Of a stretch of DNA of 64,000 bases, positions 20,691 through 30,822 are shown one piece after another. The stretch's first letter is position 1, and each line of letters opens with the position of its first letter. A program made the translations under genes and the position numbers. The notes beneath the pieces were generated by a model. That model did no database searches. It saw only the letters and a program-made list of their open reading frames with translations, and was not told where the DNA came from. Origin of the DNA: Citrobacter koseri (GTDB lineage Bacteria; Pseudomonadota; Gammaproteobacteria; Enterobacterales; Enterobacteriaceae); NCBI GenBank assembly GCA_900446925.1, contig UAVY01000001.1, positions 186,001 through 250,000 on the forward strand. Direction: 5' to 3'.

Positions 20691-21761
20691 GCATCATACA
20701 GCCCTTCCCGCTCTACGGCGGTGCGTCGTTTCCCTGGACGTATCCGCCGCACCGACTCCCGCACCGTCAACGTGCCGTTCAGCAACAGCGTACCGATTGG
20801 CGCATTCGGACGAACCAGACGTTGTTGCAGCATATGTACCGCCTCCGTCCCCAGCTCATCGCGCGGCACATGCACTGCCGTTAACGGCACATCCTGAATT
20901 TCCGCCAGATTAAAGCCGTCAATACTCATCACTGACACATCCTGCGGCACTCGAAGGCCGCGCTTTTGCAACGCGCTGATGACGCCCGCAGCCATAAAAT
21001 CACCGCCGACCAAAAACGCCGTCGGCAATGCCTTATCCGGCGTATTCGCCAGCCATTCGCTGACCCGCTGCTCCGCCTCTTTCGCACTGAAACTCGGCGA
21101 TACCAGTAAATCCCGCTTATCGTTAAATTTCAGATTATGGGTTTGCCAGGCGTCGCGAATGCCGGCCAGACGCAGCTCCATCCGTGTAGCGACGCAGACA
21201 GAGCACCGTCATCACGTCGCGATGCCCCATTGAAAAAAGATAATCAGCGGCAAGTTCGCCAATGGCGCGGTGATCGGGCGAAACGGCTGGCAAACGCATT
21301 CGCTGGTCGCGGCAATTAATCAATACGCAGGGTTTCCCCACGTCCACCGCCAAATCGTGAATATGCGGATCGTCAATCCCTAACAAAATCGCCGCCTGCG
21401 TTTCCGCTTCGTTCATCCGCGCGAGGAAAAGCTGCGCGTCACTGTCCAGTTCCTCAAGCGCGCAATAACGCAGCCGTACTTCATACGCCGTCAGCCCTTT
21501 ACTCACGTTCTGAATCACGCGGTAGTAAAAGATGTCGGACCGCTCATCAAACGCCCGCTGCGGCGCAAAGACCACCAGACTATTCAGCAACAGCCTGCCT
21601 GCCGCCATCCCGTCCATGACGCCCAGCTCCCGCGCGCACTCCAGCACTTTGTTGCGCGCTTTTTCACTGGTATTTGCCTTCCCCGCCAGCACGCGGGAAA
21701 CGGTGCTGACGGAAAGCTGCGTCCGCGCGGCAATTTCGCTGATTTTGAGCCTTTTATCCAT
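20687..21761 (-). CDS. LacI/GalR-family transcriptional regulator (one frameshift)
   Basis: The N-terminal helix-turn-helix reads LKISEIAARTQLSVSTVSRVLAG, followed by a hinge and a periplasmic-binding-protein-like sensor domain (SMGHRDVMTV, VSVMSIDGFNLAEI). One extra base near 21183 breaks RYTMELRLAGIRDAW; corrected length is about 357 residues. Start at MDKRLKISEIA (21761) is preferred because GGAG lies 12 bases upstream; MEQDHK at 21779 is the alternative. It is divergent from the MFS and GH31 genes and probably controls them in response to a sugar. It has no counterpart at this site in E. coli K-12. Confidence 0.85.
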
Positions 21762-21923
21762 TTTGTGATCTTGCTCCATTTGCTAAATGAAAAAATTTTC
21801 ATAACGCACAAACAGGGAAATAACTGGCTTAATGCCCATCTTGCCAGAGCGATACCGTTAGTAATGAGAAAACTTGCACAAAATCCGCTATTGCCCGCCC
21901 ATTTTCTCACTTAACCTGAAACT

Positions 21924-22009
21924 TGTCACACAACTTACATACTAGTTGTATAGCAACTAAGAATAAATAAAAAGATAACTTTCAATGAGATAACAATATT
22001 TGTGTGACA
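21924..22009. promoter_or_regulatory. Palindromes in the regulator-transporter intergenic region
   Basis: TAGTTG-TATAG-CAACTA at 21943-21959 is a perfect inverted repeat. A second, wider pair is TGTCACACAA at 21924-21933 and TTGTGTGACA at 22000-22009, exact reverse complements 66 bp apart. These are the best candidates for operator sites of the adjacent LacI-type regulator; binding is inferred. Confidence 0.45.
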
Positions 22010-22054
22010 CCCAAATGTTTATTTCCCCTACCGTCCGTCTTGTGGAGAAAAGAA

Positions 22055-23356
22055 ATGAGTCAGGACATCAATAACACTGTCGCCGCGAGTAAAACCCGCC
22101 GCGTCATCAAAAATTTGCGCTGGTATGTGCTGGTGCTGTTCTTACTGGGTGTGACCGTTAACTACATCACGCGTAACTCGCTGGGTATCCTGGCGCCGGA
22201 GCTAAAAGAGAGTCTGGGGATCACCACCGAGCAATACTCCTGGATTGTCGGCGCGTTCCAGATTGCCTACACCATTTTCCAGCCCCTGTGCGGCTGGCTG
22301 ATCGATGTGATTGGCCTGAAGATTGGCTTTATGGTCTGCGCCGGGATCTGGGCGCTGATGTGTATCTTCCACGCGGGCGCCGGAAGCTGGCTGCATCTGG
22401 CTATTTTGCGCTTCTTTATGGGCGCATCTGAAGCGGCCGCTACGCCAGCCAACGCCAAAACCATCGGCGAATGGTTCCCGAAATCAGAGCGTCCGGTCGC
22501 GGCGGGCTGGGCGGGCGTCGGCTTCTCAATTGGCGCCATGCTGGCGCCGCCAATCATCTACTTCGCGCACGCCTCATTCGGCTGGCAGGGCGCATTTATG
22601 TTTACCGGCGTGCTGGCGCTGCTGTGGGTGATCCTGTGGTGGGCGTTCTACCATAACCCGGAACAGCACCCGAACCTGAGTGGAGAGGAGCTGGAGTATA
22701 TCAAGCAGGATAACGAGCCTCCGGCCGTGAAACTGCCCTTCCTGACCGCGCTGAAAACCGTGTCGAAAAATAAACGTTTCTACGGTATCGCGATCCCGGC
22801 CTTTATGGCAGAACCGGCCTGGGCGGTGCTGAGCTTCTGGGTACCGCTGTATCTGGCGAAGGAACACGGTATGGATCTGAAGCAGATCGCCATGTTCGCC
22901 TGGCTGCCGTTCCTCGCCGCCGATCTCGGCAGCGTGGCGAGCGGCTATCTCACCCGCCTGTATACCCGTCTGTTTGGCTGCTCTCGCGTTAACTCCGTGG
23001 TGGCAAGCTCCGTGACCGGCGCGTTTCTGATGATTTCTCTCGGCATCGTGGCCATTACCCGCGATCCGTATATCACCATCGTGCTGATCTCCATCGGCGG
23101 CTTCGGTCATCAGATCATCTCCTGCATGCTGAGCGCACTGGTCGTGGAGTCGTTTGATAAAGGCCAGATGGCGACCGTCAACGGAATGCGCGGCTCTGCG
23201 GCGTGGATCGCCAGCTTCCTCTTCTCTCTGTTAATTGGCGTTACCGCCGACAAAATCGGCTTTAACCCGCTCTTTATCGCCATGGGGTTCTTTGACCTGA
23301 TTGGCGCTGTTTTCCTGGTGGCATTTATTGCTGAACGTCGCGCCAAGCGCGCCTGA
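22055..23356 (+). CDS. MFS transporter, anion:cation symporter (ExuT-like) family
   Basis: 433 residues with about 12 predicted membrane helices. After the first helix, NYITRNSLGILAPELKESLG resembles the hexuronate transporter ExuT (YLTRNT..AAAPTL), and GWLIDVIGLKIGF is the MFS motif A region. GASEAAATPANAKTIGEWFP is typical of the ACS family, which imports organic anions such as hexuronates, glucarate and phthalate. ATG 22055 follows GGAGAAAAGAA; the longer frame from 22004 has no such site. The downstream GH31 gene begins 17 bases later. The probable substrate is a glycoside or acidic sugar that the glycosidase then splits; this is inference from context. Confidence 0.88.
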   Translation: MSQDINNTVAASKTRRVIKNLRWYVLVLFLLGVTVNYITRNSLGILAPELKESLGITTEQYSWIVGAFQIAYTIFQPLCGWLIDVIGLKIGFMVCAGIWALMCIFHAGAGSWLHLAILRFFMGASEAAATPANAKTIGEWFPKSERPVAAGWAGVGFSIGAMLAPPIIYFAHASFGWQGAFMFTGVLALLWVILWWAFYHNPEQHPNLSGEELEYIKQDNEPPAVKLPFLTALKTVSKNKRFYGIAIPAFMAEPAWAVLSFWVPLYLAKEHGMDLKQIAMFAWLPFLAADLGSVASGYLTRLYTRLFGCSRVNSVVASSVTGAFLMISLGIVAITRDPYITIVLISIGGFGHQIISCMLSALVVESFDKGQMATVNGMRGSAAWIASFLFSLLIGVTADKIGFNPLFIAMGFFDLIGAVFLVAFIAERRAKRA

Positions 23357-23373
23357 TAGTGGATGTATTGCGT

Positions 23374-25738
23374 ATGAAAACCCTGAAAAACTGGATTGTA
23401 GAGAAACAGTCGGCCCATCATCTGGAACTGCTGGTCGATGGTCAACACCATCTGTGCCTGTACGTACTGGAAGAAAATCTGTTTCGCGTGCTGATCAAAC
23501 GTAAAGGCGAACTGGCATTAGACAGAACCTGGAGTATCGCCCGGCGCAGGATGTGCCGTGGGAAGGCCGCAGCCGCGAAGATGTCAGCGGCTTTAGCTGC
23601 CCGGCCTGGCAACTGACGCAGCAGGATGGCGCGCTGATTGTCGCTACTGAGCAACTGCGCGTGACCGTCCACCAGCCGCTGTGGCTGGAGTGGCACTATC
23701 GCGATGAAACGGGCGACTGGCAGCCGCTGGTCAACGACCGCCCCACCAGCGCCTATCTGCTGAACGCTCACGGCGACGGCGTAGCGCACTATTTAAGCCG
23801 CCGTAAAGATGAACGTTTTTACGGCCTGGGCGAGAAAGCGGGCGACCTGCAACGCAACGGCCAACGCTATGAGATGCGCAACCTTGACGCAATGGGCTAT
23901 AACGCGGTCAGCACCGATCCGCTGTACAAACATATTCCATTCACCATCGCCCGCCGCGATAACGTCAGCTACGGTCTGTTTTACGACAACCTGAGCAGTT
24001 GCTGGCTGGATCTGGGCAATGAAATCGACAACTATCACACCGCCTATCGCCGCTGGCAGGCGGAAGCGGGCGATATCGATTACTACATCTTTACCGGCAA
24101 GCGCGTGCTGGATGTCACCAAAGCCTTTGTGCGCCTGACGGGGAAAACCCTGTTCGGGCCGAAGTGGAGCCTGGGTTACAGCGGCTCGACCATGCATTAC
24201 ACCGATGCGCCGGACGCGCAAAACCAGCTGATGAACTTTATCCGTCTGTGCAATGAACACGCGATTCCGTGCGATTCGTTCCAGCTTTCATCTGGCTACA
24301 CCTCCATTAACGGCAAACGCTATGTCTTTAACTGGAACTACGACAAGGTGCCGCAGCCGAAAGTGATGACCCAGGCATTCCACGATGCGGGGTTGAAGCT
24401 GGCGGCCAACATTAAACCGTGTCTGTTGCAGGATCACCCGCGCTACAACGAAGTCGCGGAAAGAGGGTTATTTATCCGTGATTCGGAAACCGACGCGCCG
24501 GAACGTTCAAGTTTCTGGGATGACGAAGGTTCTAACCTTGACTTCACCAATCCGCAAACCGTCGCCTGGTGGCAGGAAGGCGTCACCACGCAGTTGCTGG
24601 AGATGGGGATCGACTCCACCTGGAACGACAACAACGAGTTTGAAGTGTGGGATGGCGAAGCCCGCTGCCACGGCTTTGGCCGCGAAATCGCCATCAAACA
24701 TATTCGCCCGGTCATGCCGCTGTTGATGATGCGCGCCTCGCTGGAAGCGCAGCAGCGCTTTGCGCCGGAAAAACGCCCGTACCTGATCTCCCGTTCCGGC
24801 TGCGCCGGGATGCAGCGTTACGTGCAAACCTGGAGCGGCGATAACCGCACCAGCTGGGATACCCTGCGCTACAACACCCGCATGGGGCTGGGGATGAGTC
24901 TGTCCGGGCTGTATAACGTGGGTCACGACGTCGGCGGTTTCTCTGGCGATAAACCGGATGCGGAGCTGTTCGTGCGCTGGGTACAGAACGGCGTGATGCA
25001 CCCTCGCTTTACCATCCACTCATGGAATGACGATCATACGGTGAATGAGCCGTGGATGTACCCGGGCGTGACGCCGGCGATTCGTAGCGCGATTGAGCTA
25101 CGTTACCGTCTGCTGCCCTACTTCTACACGCTGCTGTGGCAGGCGCATGCCGACGACGAGCCGATGTTGCGCCCCCACTTTCCTCGACCACGAGCACGAC
25201 GCGCAAACCTTCGCAGAGTGCGACGACTTCCTGCTTGGCCGCGATATTCTGGTGGCAAGCGTGGTGGAACCTGGTCAACGTGAACGCCGCGTCTGGCTGC
25301 CGGATAACGAAACCGGCTGGTACGATTTCGATAGCCACGAATGGTTCTCTGGGGGCCAGTGGATCACGCTGAACGCGCCGCTGGAAAAACTGCCGCTGCT
25401 GGTACGCGCCGGTGCAGGCCTGCCGCTGAGCGAAACGGATCACCCATGTCAGCGCTGAACGCGACGATACCCGCGAGCTGAAACTGTTCCCGGTTAAAGG
25501 CGTGGGGACAACGTCCGGTCTGCTGTTTGAAGACGATGGCGAAAGCTGGGGTTATCAGACAGGCAATGCCCTGTGGGTGGAATGGGAGATGGTGTGCGAT
25601 GGGGCGACCGTCAACCTGAGGATCAACGCGCGTGGCGACTATCGTCCGGCATGGAACACGTTGAAGGTATCGTTACCGGTAGGGGAAAAACGTACGCTGC
25701 GGGTGAATGGCGTTGAAGGGAGTGAGTGGGTGCTCTGA
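23374..25738 (+). CDS. Glycoside hydrolase family 31 (alpha-glycosidase), three frameshifts
   Basis: GH31 enzyme of about 787 residues after correction. N-terminal beta domain, then GLGEKAGDLQRNGQRYEMRN, and the (beta/alpha)8 barrel. The catalytic nucleophile motif is GIDSTWNDNNEFEVWD (aspartate in WNDNNE, equivalent to the family WxDMNE) and the acid/base is in WSGDNRTSW. No signal peptide is seen, so it acts in the cytoplasm on imported substrate. One base seems missing near 23540 (IAPAQDVPWEG expected); one extra C is near 25182 and one near 25441. Start ATG 23374 (MKTLKNW) is chosen over 23359. It is operonic with the MFS carrier. The exact glycoside cannot be told from sequence. Confidence 0.88.
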
Positions 25739-25741
25739 AAA

Positions 25742-25820
25742 CTGCCGGGGGGCGGCTTCGCCTTACCCGGCCTACAAACTGTAGCGTAGGCCCGGTAAGC
25801 GTAGCGCCACCGGGCTTTTT
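25742..25820. repeat. REP pair with T-run between GH31 gene and ybiT
   Basis: Contains GCGGCTTCGCCTTACCCGGC, then TAGGCCCGGTAAGCG and AGCGCCACCGGGC followed by nine T. The last hairpin and T-run probably terminate the MFS-GH31 transcript. Confidence 0.8.
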
Positions 25821-25822
25821 TT

Positions 25823-27419
25823 TTAGCCGTCGATCCCTTTACTACGCAGATAATCTTCGTAGTTGCCGCTGAAGTCCACCACGCGCTGCGGCGTAATTTC
25901 CAGCACGCGCGTCGCCAGCGAGCTAACAAACTCACGGTCGTGAGAAACGAAAATCAGCGTGCCCTGATACATCTCCAGCGCCATGTTCAGCGATTCGATC
26001 GATTCCATATCCAGGTGGTTGGTCGGTTCGTCCATCACCAGGATATTCGGTTTCTGCATCATCAGCTTACCGAACAACATACGCCCTTTTTCACCACCGG
26101 GAGAGCACCTTCGCCGGTTTTCTGATATCGTCCTGGCTGAACAACAGACGGCCAAGAATGCTGCGTACCGCCTGCTCGTCATCGCCTTCCTGCTTCCACT
26201 GACTCATCCATTCAAACACCGTCAGGTCATTTTCGAACTCATATTCGTGATCCTGCGCGTAATACCCAATGCGCGCGTTCTCTGACCATTTCACGGTGCC
26301 GTTATCCGGCGCCAGATCGCCCACCAGCGTTTTCAGCAACGTGGATTTACCCACGCCGTTAGTCCCGAGTACCGCAAGCTTTTCGCCCACTTCCAGCAGC
26401 AGATTAACGCCCTTGAACAGCGGGCCGTTATCAAAGCCTTTCGCGAGCGCTTCCACTTCCAGCGCGTTACGGAACAGCTTCTTATCCTGTTCAAAACGGA
26501 TGAACGGGTTCTGACGGCTGGAGGCCTTCACCTCATCAAGCTTAATTTTATCAATCTGACGGGCACGAGACGTTGCCTGGCGAGACTTAGACGCGTTAGC
26601 GCTAAAGCGGCTGACGAAAGATTGCAGGTCTGCAATCTGCGCCTTTTTCTTGGCGTTATCGGCCAGCAGGCGTTCACGCGCCTGGGTGGCGGCAGTCATA
26701 TACTCGTCGTAGTTACCCGGGTAAATGCGCAGTTCGCCGTAATCCAGATCCGCCATGTGGGTGCACACCATATTCAGGAAGTGACGGTCGTGCGAAATGA
26801 TGATCATGGTGCTGTCACGTTCGTTCAGTACCTGCTCCAGCCAACGGATCGTGTCGATGTCGAGGTTGTTGGTCGGTTCATCAAGCAGCAGGATATCGGG
26901 GTCGGAAAACAGCGCCTGCGCCAGCAGGACACGCAGTTTCCAGCCCGGCGCGACTTCGCTCATCGGGCCGTAGTGCTGCTCAACCGGAATCCCCACGCCC
27001 AGCAGCAGTTCGCCCGCGCGCGCTTCGGCAGAGTAACCATCCATTTCGCCGTATTTCACTTCCAGATCGGCCACTTTATAGCCATCTTCTTCGCTCATTT
27101 CCGGCAGCGCGTAGATGCGGTCGCGTTCCTGTTTCACTTCCCACAGTTCAACATGCCCCATGATCACCGTGTCGAGTACGCTGAACTCTTCGAAGGCAAA
27201 CTGATCCTGGCGCAGCTTACCGATACGCTCGTTTGGATCGAGAGAGACGTTGCCCAGCGTCGGTTCGAGATCGCCGCCGAGGATTTTCATAAAGGTGGAT
27301 TTACCGCTACCGTTGGCGCCAATCAGGCCGTAACGGTTGCCGCCGCCAAATTTGACGGAAATATTTTCAAACAGCGGCTTGCTGCCGAACTGCATGGTGA
27401 CGTTGCTGGAAACTAACAC
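25823..27419 (-). CDS. ybiT: ABC-F family ATPase YbiT (one frameshift)
   Basis: Cytoplasmic ribosome-associated ABC-F ATPase with two nucleotide-binding domains and no membrane part. Walker A motifs are GANGSGKST (first half) and GTNGVGKST (second half). Between them lies the charged ABC-F linker ([20 protein letters not shown]). The second signature should read VLSGGEKGRM, but an extra base near 26100 turns it into VLSRW. I start at GTG 27419 ([14 protein letters not shown]), preceded by CAGGAT, as in E. coli; the longer frame from 27446 has a less convincing N-terminus. Corrected length is 531 residues. Members of this family resolve stalled ribosomes. Confidence 0.92.
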
Positions 27420-27637
27420 TGGCGTATCCTGAAAAATATGTGACAAACCGCTTATTATGCCACAAGTCTTAAATAAGATCGCGCCTCACGGTAAGCCGCT
27501 AAAATTGTCCTCACGGGAAAAAAATGTGATTTCGTACACATCTGAATTCCCACTTAACGGGAATGCACATATAATGCGCTCCCAACATGACAGAATTCTC
27601 AACCCAATAGCCTGCCAGGCACTGAATCTCGCATAAC

Positions 27638-28558
27638 ATGAATATGAAATTAACAACGTTTTTCGCGGCGGCCCTCGCTGTAGTTGGCTTTTGCAGCACC
27701 GCCTCAGCGGTGACTTATCCTTTACCGACCGATGGCAGTCGCGTCGTTGGTCAAAACCAGGTGATCACTATCCCGGAAGGCAATACCCAACCGCTGGAGT
27801 ATTTTGCGGCTGAATACCAGATGGGGCTGTCTAACATGCTGGAAGCGAACCCGGGTGTTGATACCTTCCTGCCAAAAGGCGGTACGGTGCTGAACATTCC
27901 TCAGCAGCTGATCCTGCCGGACACCGTGCATGAAGGCATTGTCATTAACAGTGCGGAAATGCGTCTGTACTACTACCCGAAAGGCACCAACACGGTGATC
28001 GTTCTGCCGATTGGTATCGGTCAGTTAGGGAAAGACACGCCAATCAACTGGACAACGAAAGTTGAGCGTAAGAAAGCAGGCCCGACCTGGACGCCAACGG
28101 CGAAAATGCATGCCGAATACCGCGCGGCGGGCGAACCGCTGCCTGCCGTCGTGCCAGCTGGCCCGGATAACCCGATGGGTCTGTACGCGCTGTACATTGG
28201 TCGTCTGTATGCGATTCATGGCACCAACGCCAACTTCGGTATCGGCCTGCGCGTCAGCCACGGCTGCGTCCGTCTGCGTAACGACGACATCAAGTTCCTG
28301 TTCGAAAATGTGCCAGTCGGCACCCGCGTACAGTTTATCGACGAGCCGGTGAAAGCGACCACTGAGCCAGATGGCAGCCGTTACATTGAAGTCCATAACC
28401 CTCTGTCTACCACGGAAGCGCAGTTCGAAGGCGGCGAGATCGTACCGATTAACCTGAACAAAAGCGTTCAGAGCGTCACCAGCCAGCCTGATGTCGATCA
28501 GTCTGTGGTTGAGCAGGCCGTTCAGAACCGTTCCGGTATGCCGGTTCGTCTGAACTGA
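27638..28558 (+). CDS. ldtB: L,D-transpeptidase LdtB (YbiS), links Braun lipoprotein to peptidoglycan
   Basis: 306 residues with a signal peptide ending STASA (cleavage before VTYPL). An N-terminal LysM-like segment ([20 protein letters not shown]) precedes the YkuD catalytic domain. The catalytic motif is [11 protein letters not shown]...[12 protein letters not shown], with the cysteine in SHGC as nucleophile. The enzyme acts in the periplasm, attaching Lpp to meso-diaminopimelate of peptidoglycan. Start ATG 27638; the second ATG two codons later is also possible. The gene is intact and divergent from ybiT. Confidence 0.95.
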   Translation: MNMKLTTFFAAALAVVGFCSTASAVTYPLPTDGSRVVGQNQVITIPEGNTQPLEYFAAEYQMGLSNMLEANPGVDTFLPKGGTVLNIPQQLILPDTVHEGIVINSAEMRLYYYPKGTNTVIVLPIGIGQLGKDTPINWTTKVERKKAGPTWTPTAKMHAEYRAAGEPLPAVVPAGPDNPMGLYALYIGRLYAIHGTNANFGIGLRVSHGCVRLRNDDIKFLFENVPVGTRVQFIDEPVKATTEPDGSRYIEVHNPLSTTEAQFEGGEIVPINLNKSVQSVTSQPDVDQSVVEQAVQNRSGMPVRLN

Positions 28559-28566
28559 TCAAAGCA

Positions 28567-28637
28567 ATGTGCCGGGTGGCGACTCTCGCCTTACCCGGCC
28601 TACCGCGTCGGCCCGATAAGCGTAGCGCCATCGGGCC
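28567..28637. repeat. REP pair between ldtB and ybiR
   Basis: GCCGGGTGGCGACTCTCGCC, TTACCCGGCCTACCGCG, then CGGCCCGATAAGCG and GCGCCATCGGGCC. It lies between convergent genes. Confidence 0.8.
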
Positions 28638-28638
28638 A

Positions 28639-29748
28639 TCACTTCAGCAGCAACAATCCATATCCCACCAGCGCCGCCCAGAGCAGCATCGGCAACGAAT
28701 ACCAATGAAACCGCCACCAGATACGCCGATCATTTGCCATCCGCAATGCAATCAGATTCGCCAGCGATCCCGGTAGCAAACCAAAACCACCGATATTAAC
28801 CGCCCAGGCCAGCAACGCGGTCGGCGGAACGTAGTTGAGCAATAAAATCGTGGCGGGCACATTGCTGATAAACTGCGACAGACCGAGCGCAGTCAGCCAA
28901 AGCCCCGGCGCAGAGAGCGTTTCAACATGGCGCAGTACGCCCTGTAACACCGGTAGCTGTATCAATAAATGCACGTCGATAAACATCGCCATAAACACCA
29001 GCAGTAACGTCCAGTCGACGCTCAGTACCACGCGGCGCGCCAGGACGATGAACCCTGCCGCCACAATCGCCAGCCCCCAGAGTTCCTGCTTCAGTTCAAG
29101 CGCGGTCAGAAACATGATATACAACCCAGAACAGCTCCACACCAGGCGCGGTTGCCACTCAGGGGCGCGCGTACCGGTATGGTACTGCAACGCCTTCCCC
29201 GGAAAACAAAGGCCGCACAGCACCAACAGCGTCAGCATCATCACAGCGGCAAGCGGCGCCATCTGCCAGACAAAAGCCGCAAATGAGAGACCGGAACGCC
29301 CCCACAACAAAATATTTTGCGGATTGCCAATCGGCGTGAGCAGCGAACCGGCATTGACCGCCAGCGCCTCAAAGATAATCAGCCGGTTTACCGGAATCGC
29401 ACACAGTCTTTTCAGGGTAATGGTCAGCGGAACGACGATAAACAGCGCCACATCGTTGGTCAGGAACGTTGACAGCACCGCCGCCGCCAGCACCATAAAC
29501 ATTGCCAGACGGCGTTCCGTTTTAAAACGACGAACCATTCTGCGGCCCAGCACATCAAAATATCCGCTCAGTTCAACGCCTTTGGTCAGCAGCATCAAAC
29601 CGCTCAGCGTAATAATGGTATGCCAGTCAATTGCCCCCGGCCAGGTGCGGGGAGTAAACGGGACGAACAGACTGAGTCCGGCCCCGACAAGGAGTAATAA
29701 CAGCAGGAAACGATCGCGTCTTAATGCCCGCAGAAAAGGAAAACTCAT
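28639..29748 (-). CDS. ybiR: Inner-membrane anion-transporter-like protein YbiR
   Basis: 369-residue polytopic membrane protein of the ArsB/NhaD (ion transporter) superfamily, with about ten hydrophobic segments. Visible family features are [23 protein letters not shown] and [15 protein letters not shown] stretches, the latter a conserved hairpin. No substrate has been shown. It overlaps the mntR stop by four bases, so it is probably co-transcribed with mntR as in E. coli, which might suggest a link to metal homeostasis. The reading frame is intact. Confidence 0.9.
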   Translation of the reverse strand: MSFPFLRALRRDRFLLLLLLVGAGLSLFVPFTPRTWPGAIDWHTIITLSGLMLLTKGVELSGYFDVLGRRMVRRFKTERRLAMFMVLAAAVLSTFLTNDVALFIVVPLTITLKRLCAIPVNRLIIFEALAVNAGSLLTPIGNPQNILLWGRSGLSFAAFVWQMAPLAAVMMLTLLVLCGLCFPGKALQYHTGTRAPEWQPRLVWSCSGLYIMFLTALELKQELWGLAIVAAGFIVLARRVVLSVDWTLLLVFMAMFIDVHLLIQLPVLQGVLRHVETLSAPGLWLTALGLSQFISNVPATILLLNYVPPTALLAWAVNIGGFGLLPGSLANLIALRMANDRRIWWRFHWYSLPMLLWAALVGYGLLLLK

Positions 29749-30218
29749 TCAGAAGGCGTTCCGTGCTTTTGCGTAAACAGGCGGAAAGCCTCAAGCGTTT
29801 CCTGACTTACATGGTGCTCCATCCCTTCCGCATCGCGGCGTGCGATTTCCGGGCTGACACCCAGCACCAGTAAAAAGTTTTCCACGATCTGGTGGCGTTC
29901 ACGGCTTTCCTGCGCCAGCTTCTCGCCTTCTGCAGTCAGGAATACCCCGCGCCAGGGGATCATTTCGATAAGCCCTACCGACGCCAGACGCTTGAGCATC
30001 TTGGCGACCGTCGGCTGGGAAACGCCAAGTCGCGCCGCCATATCAACCTGACGCGCTTCACCGACCTCGATAATTAAATCAGAAATCAGCTCAACGTAGT
30101 CATCAATCAGTTCACGGCGATGCGCTTCCCTGACCTGGCGGAACCCTTCGACGTGTTCTTCGACATTCACTAATTGCGTCACTTTTTTTGTTGTTGGCGT
30201 ACCTGCGCGACGACTCAT
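29745..30218 (-). CDS. mntR: Manganese-dependent transcriptional regulator MntR
   Basis: DtxR-family metalloregulator, 157 residues. The N-terminal winged helix contains [21 protein letters not shown]. Metal-binding residues are in the region [15 protein letters not shown] (E, H, H). With Mn bound it represses mntS and mntH and activates others in E. coli. It is divergent from the small gene mntS, with a perfect inverted repeat of MntR-box type between them. The gene is intact. Confidence 0.95.
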   Translation of the reverse strand: MSRRAGTPTTKKVTQLVNVEEHVEGFRQVREAHRRELIDDYVELISDLIIEVGEARQVDMAARLGVSQPTVAKMLKRLASVGLIEMIPWRGVFLTAEGEKLAQESRERHQIVENFLLVLGVSPEIARRDAEGMEHHVSQETLEAFRLFTQKHGTPSE

Positions 30219-30327
30219 TCTGCTTCCTCGTTACTGTGACGCGTTAATTGCATCTGGCTGGAGTGGGCCCATTGTAAACCAGAGTTGCACAGGCTCAAAA
30301 ATTTAACGTTTTAGCAATAGCTATATA

Positions 30328-30345
30328 ATATAGCCTGTGCTATAT
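30328..30345. promoter_or_regulatory. MntR-box-type palindrome before mntS
   Basis: ATATAGC-CTGT-GCTATAT, 7-bp perfect arms, lies 60 bp before mntS. It resembles the AACATAGC...GCTATGTT MntR operator. AT-rich promoter sequence (CTATATAATA) overlaps its left side. Confidence 0.65.
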
Positions 30346-30404
30346 CTGTATGTAATGCAGGCATCCCTCACGGATCGATGGGATCGTAAAGTCAGGAGGT
30401 TTCT

Positions 30405-30533
30405 ATGAACGAATTTAAGAGGTGTATGCGCGTGTTTAGCCACTCTCCCTTTAAAGTACGGTTAATGCTGCTGTCCATGCTGTGTGACATGATCAACGGC
30501 AAACCCGAGCAGGATCAGCCCTCGTCAAAATAA
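30405..30533 (+). CDS. mntS: Small manganese protein MntS
   Basis: A 42-residue protein starting MNEFKRCMRVFSHSPFKVRL and ending PEQDQPSSK, almost identical to E. coli MntS. In E. coli it raises intracellular manganese, apparently by inhibiting the exporter MntP. The start is preceded by a strong GTCAGGAGGTTTCT ribosome-binding site. Expression is expected to be repressed by Mn-MntR through the upstream palindrome. It is shorter than most gene finders accept. Confidence 0.93.
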   Translation: MNEFKRCMRVFSHSPFKVRLMLLSMLCDMINGKPEQDQPSSK

Positions 30534-30534
30534 C

Positions 30535-30554
30535 GCGGCGTCGCGGTACGCCGC
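30535..30554 (+). terminator. Hairpin after mntS
   Basis: GCGGCGT / ACGCCGC arms around CGCGGT, followed by TCCATTTTGG. The T-run is weak. Confidence 0.5.
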
Positions 30555-30822
30555 TCCATTTTGGCGCCATCTTCGCGGCCATCAAGGCGCGCCCGCGCTG
30601 TGTTTTATCTCAATACCCTTTCTTTTTGTCGGTTTTGCTGCCCCCTTCGCAAAACATTTTCCTTGTAGTAGTTGACCTTCTTATACACACGCTCTATCGT
30701 TGCGCAGCCCTGCATATATTGCGGCTCGCAGATGCGGACCCCATCCCCTCTTCACGCACTTTCCGGCAGGTATTGACCCTTAACGCCAGGGTGAGCACAT
30801 GGCGTTTTTGCAATAGTGGCAT

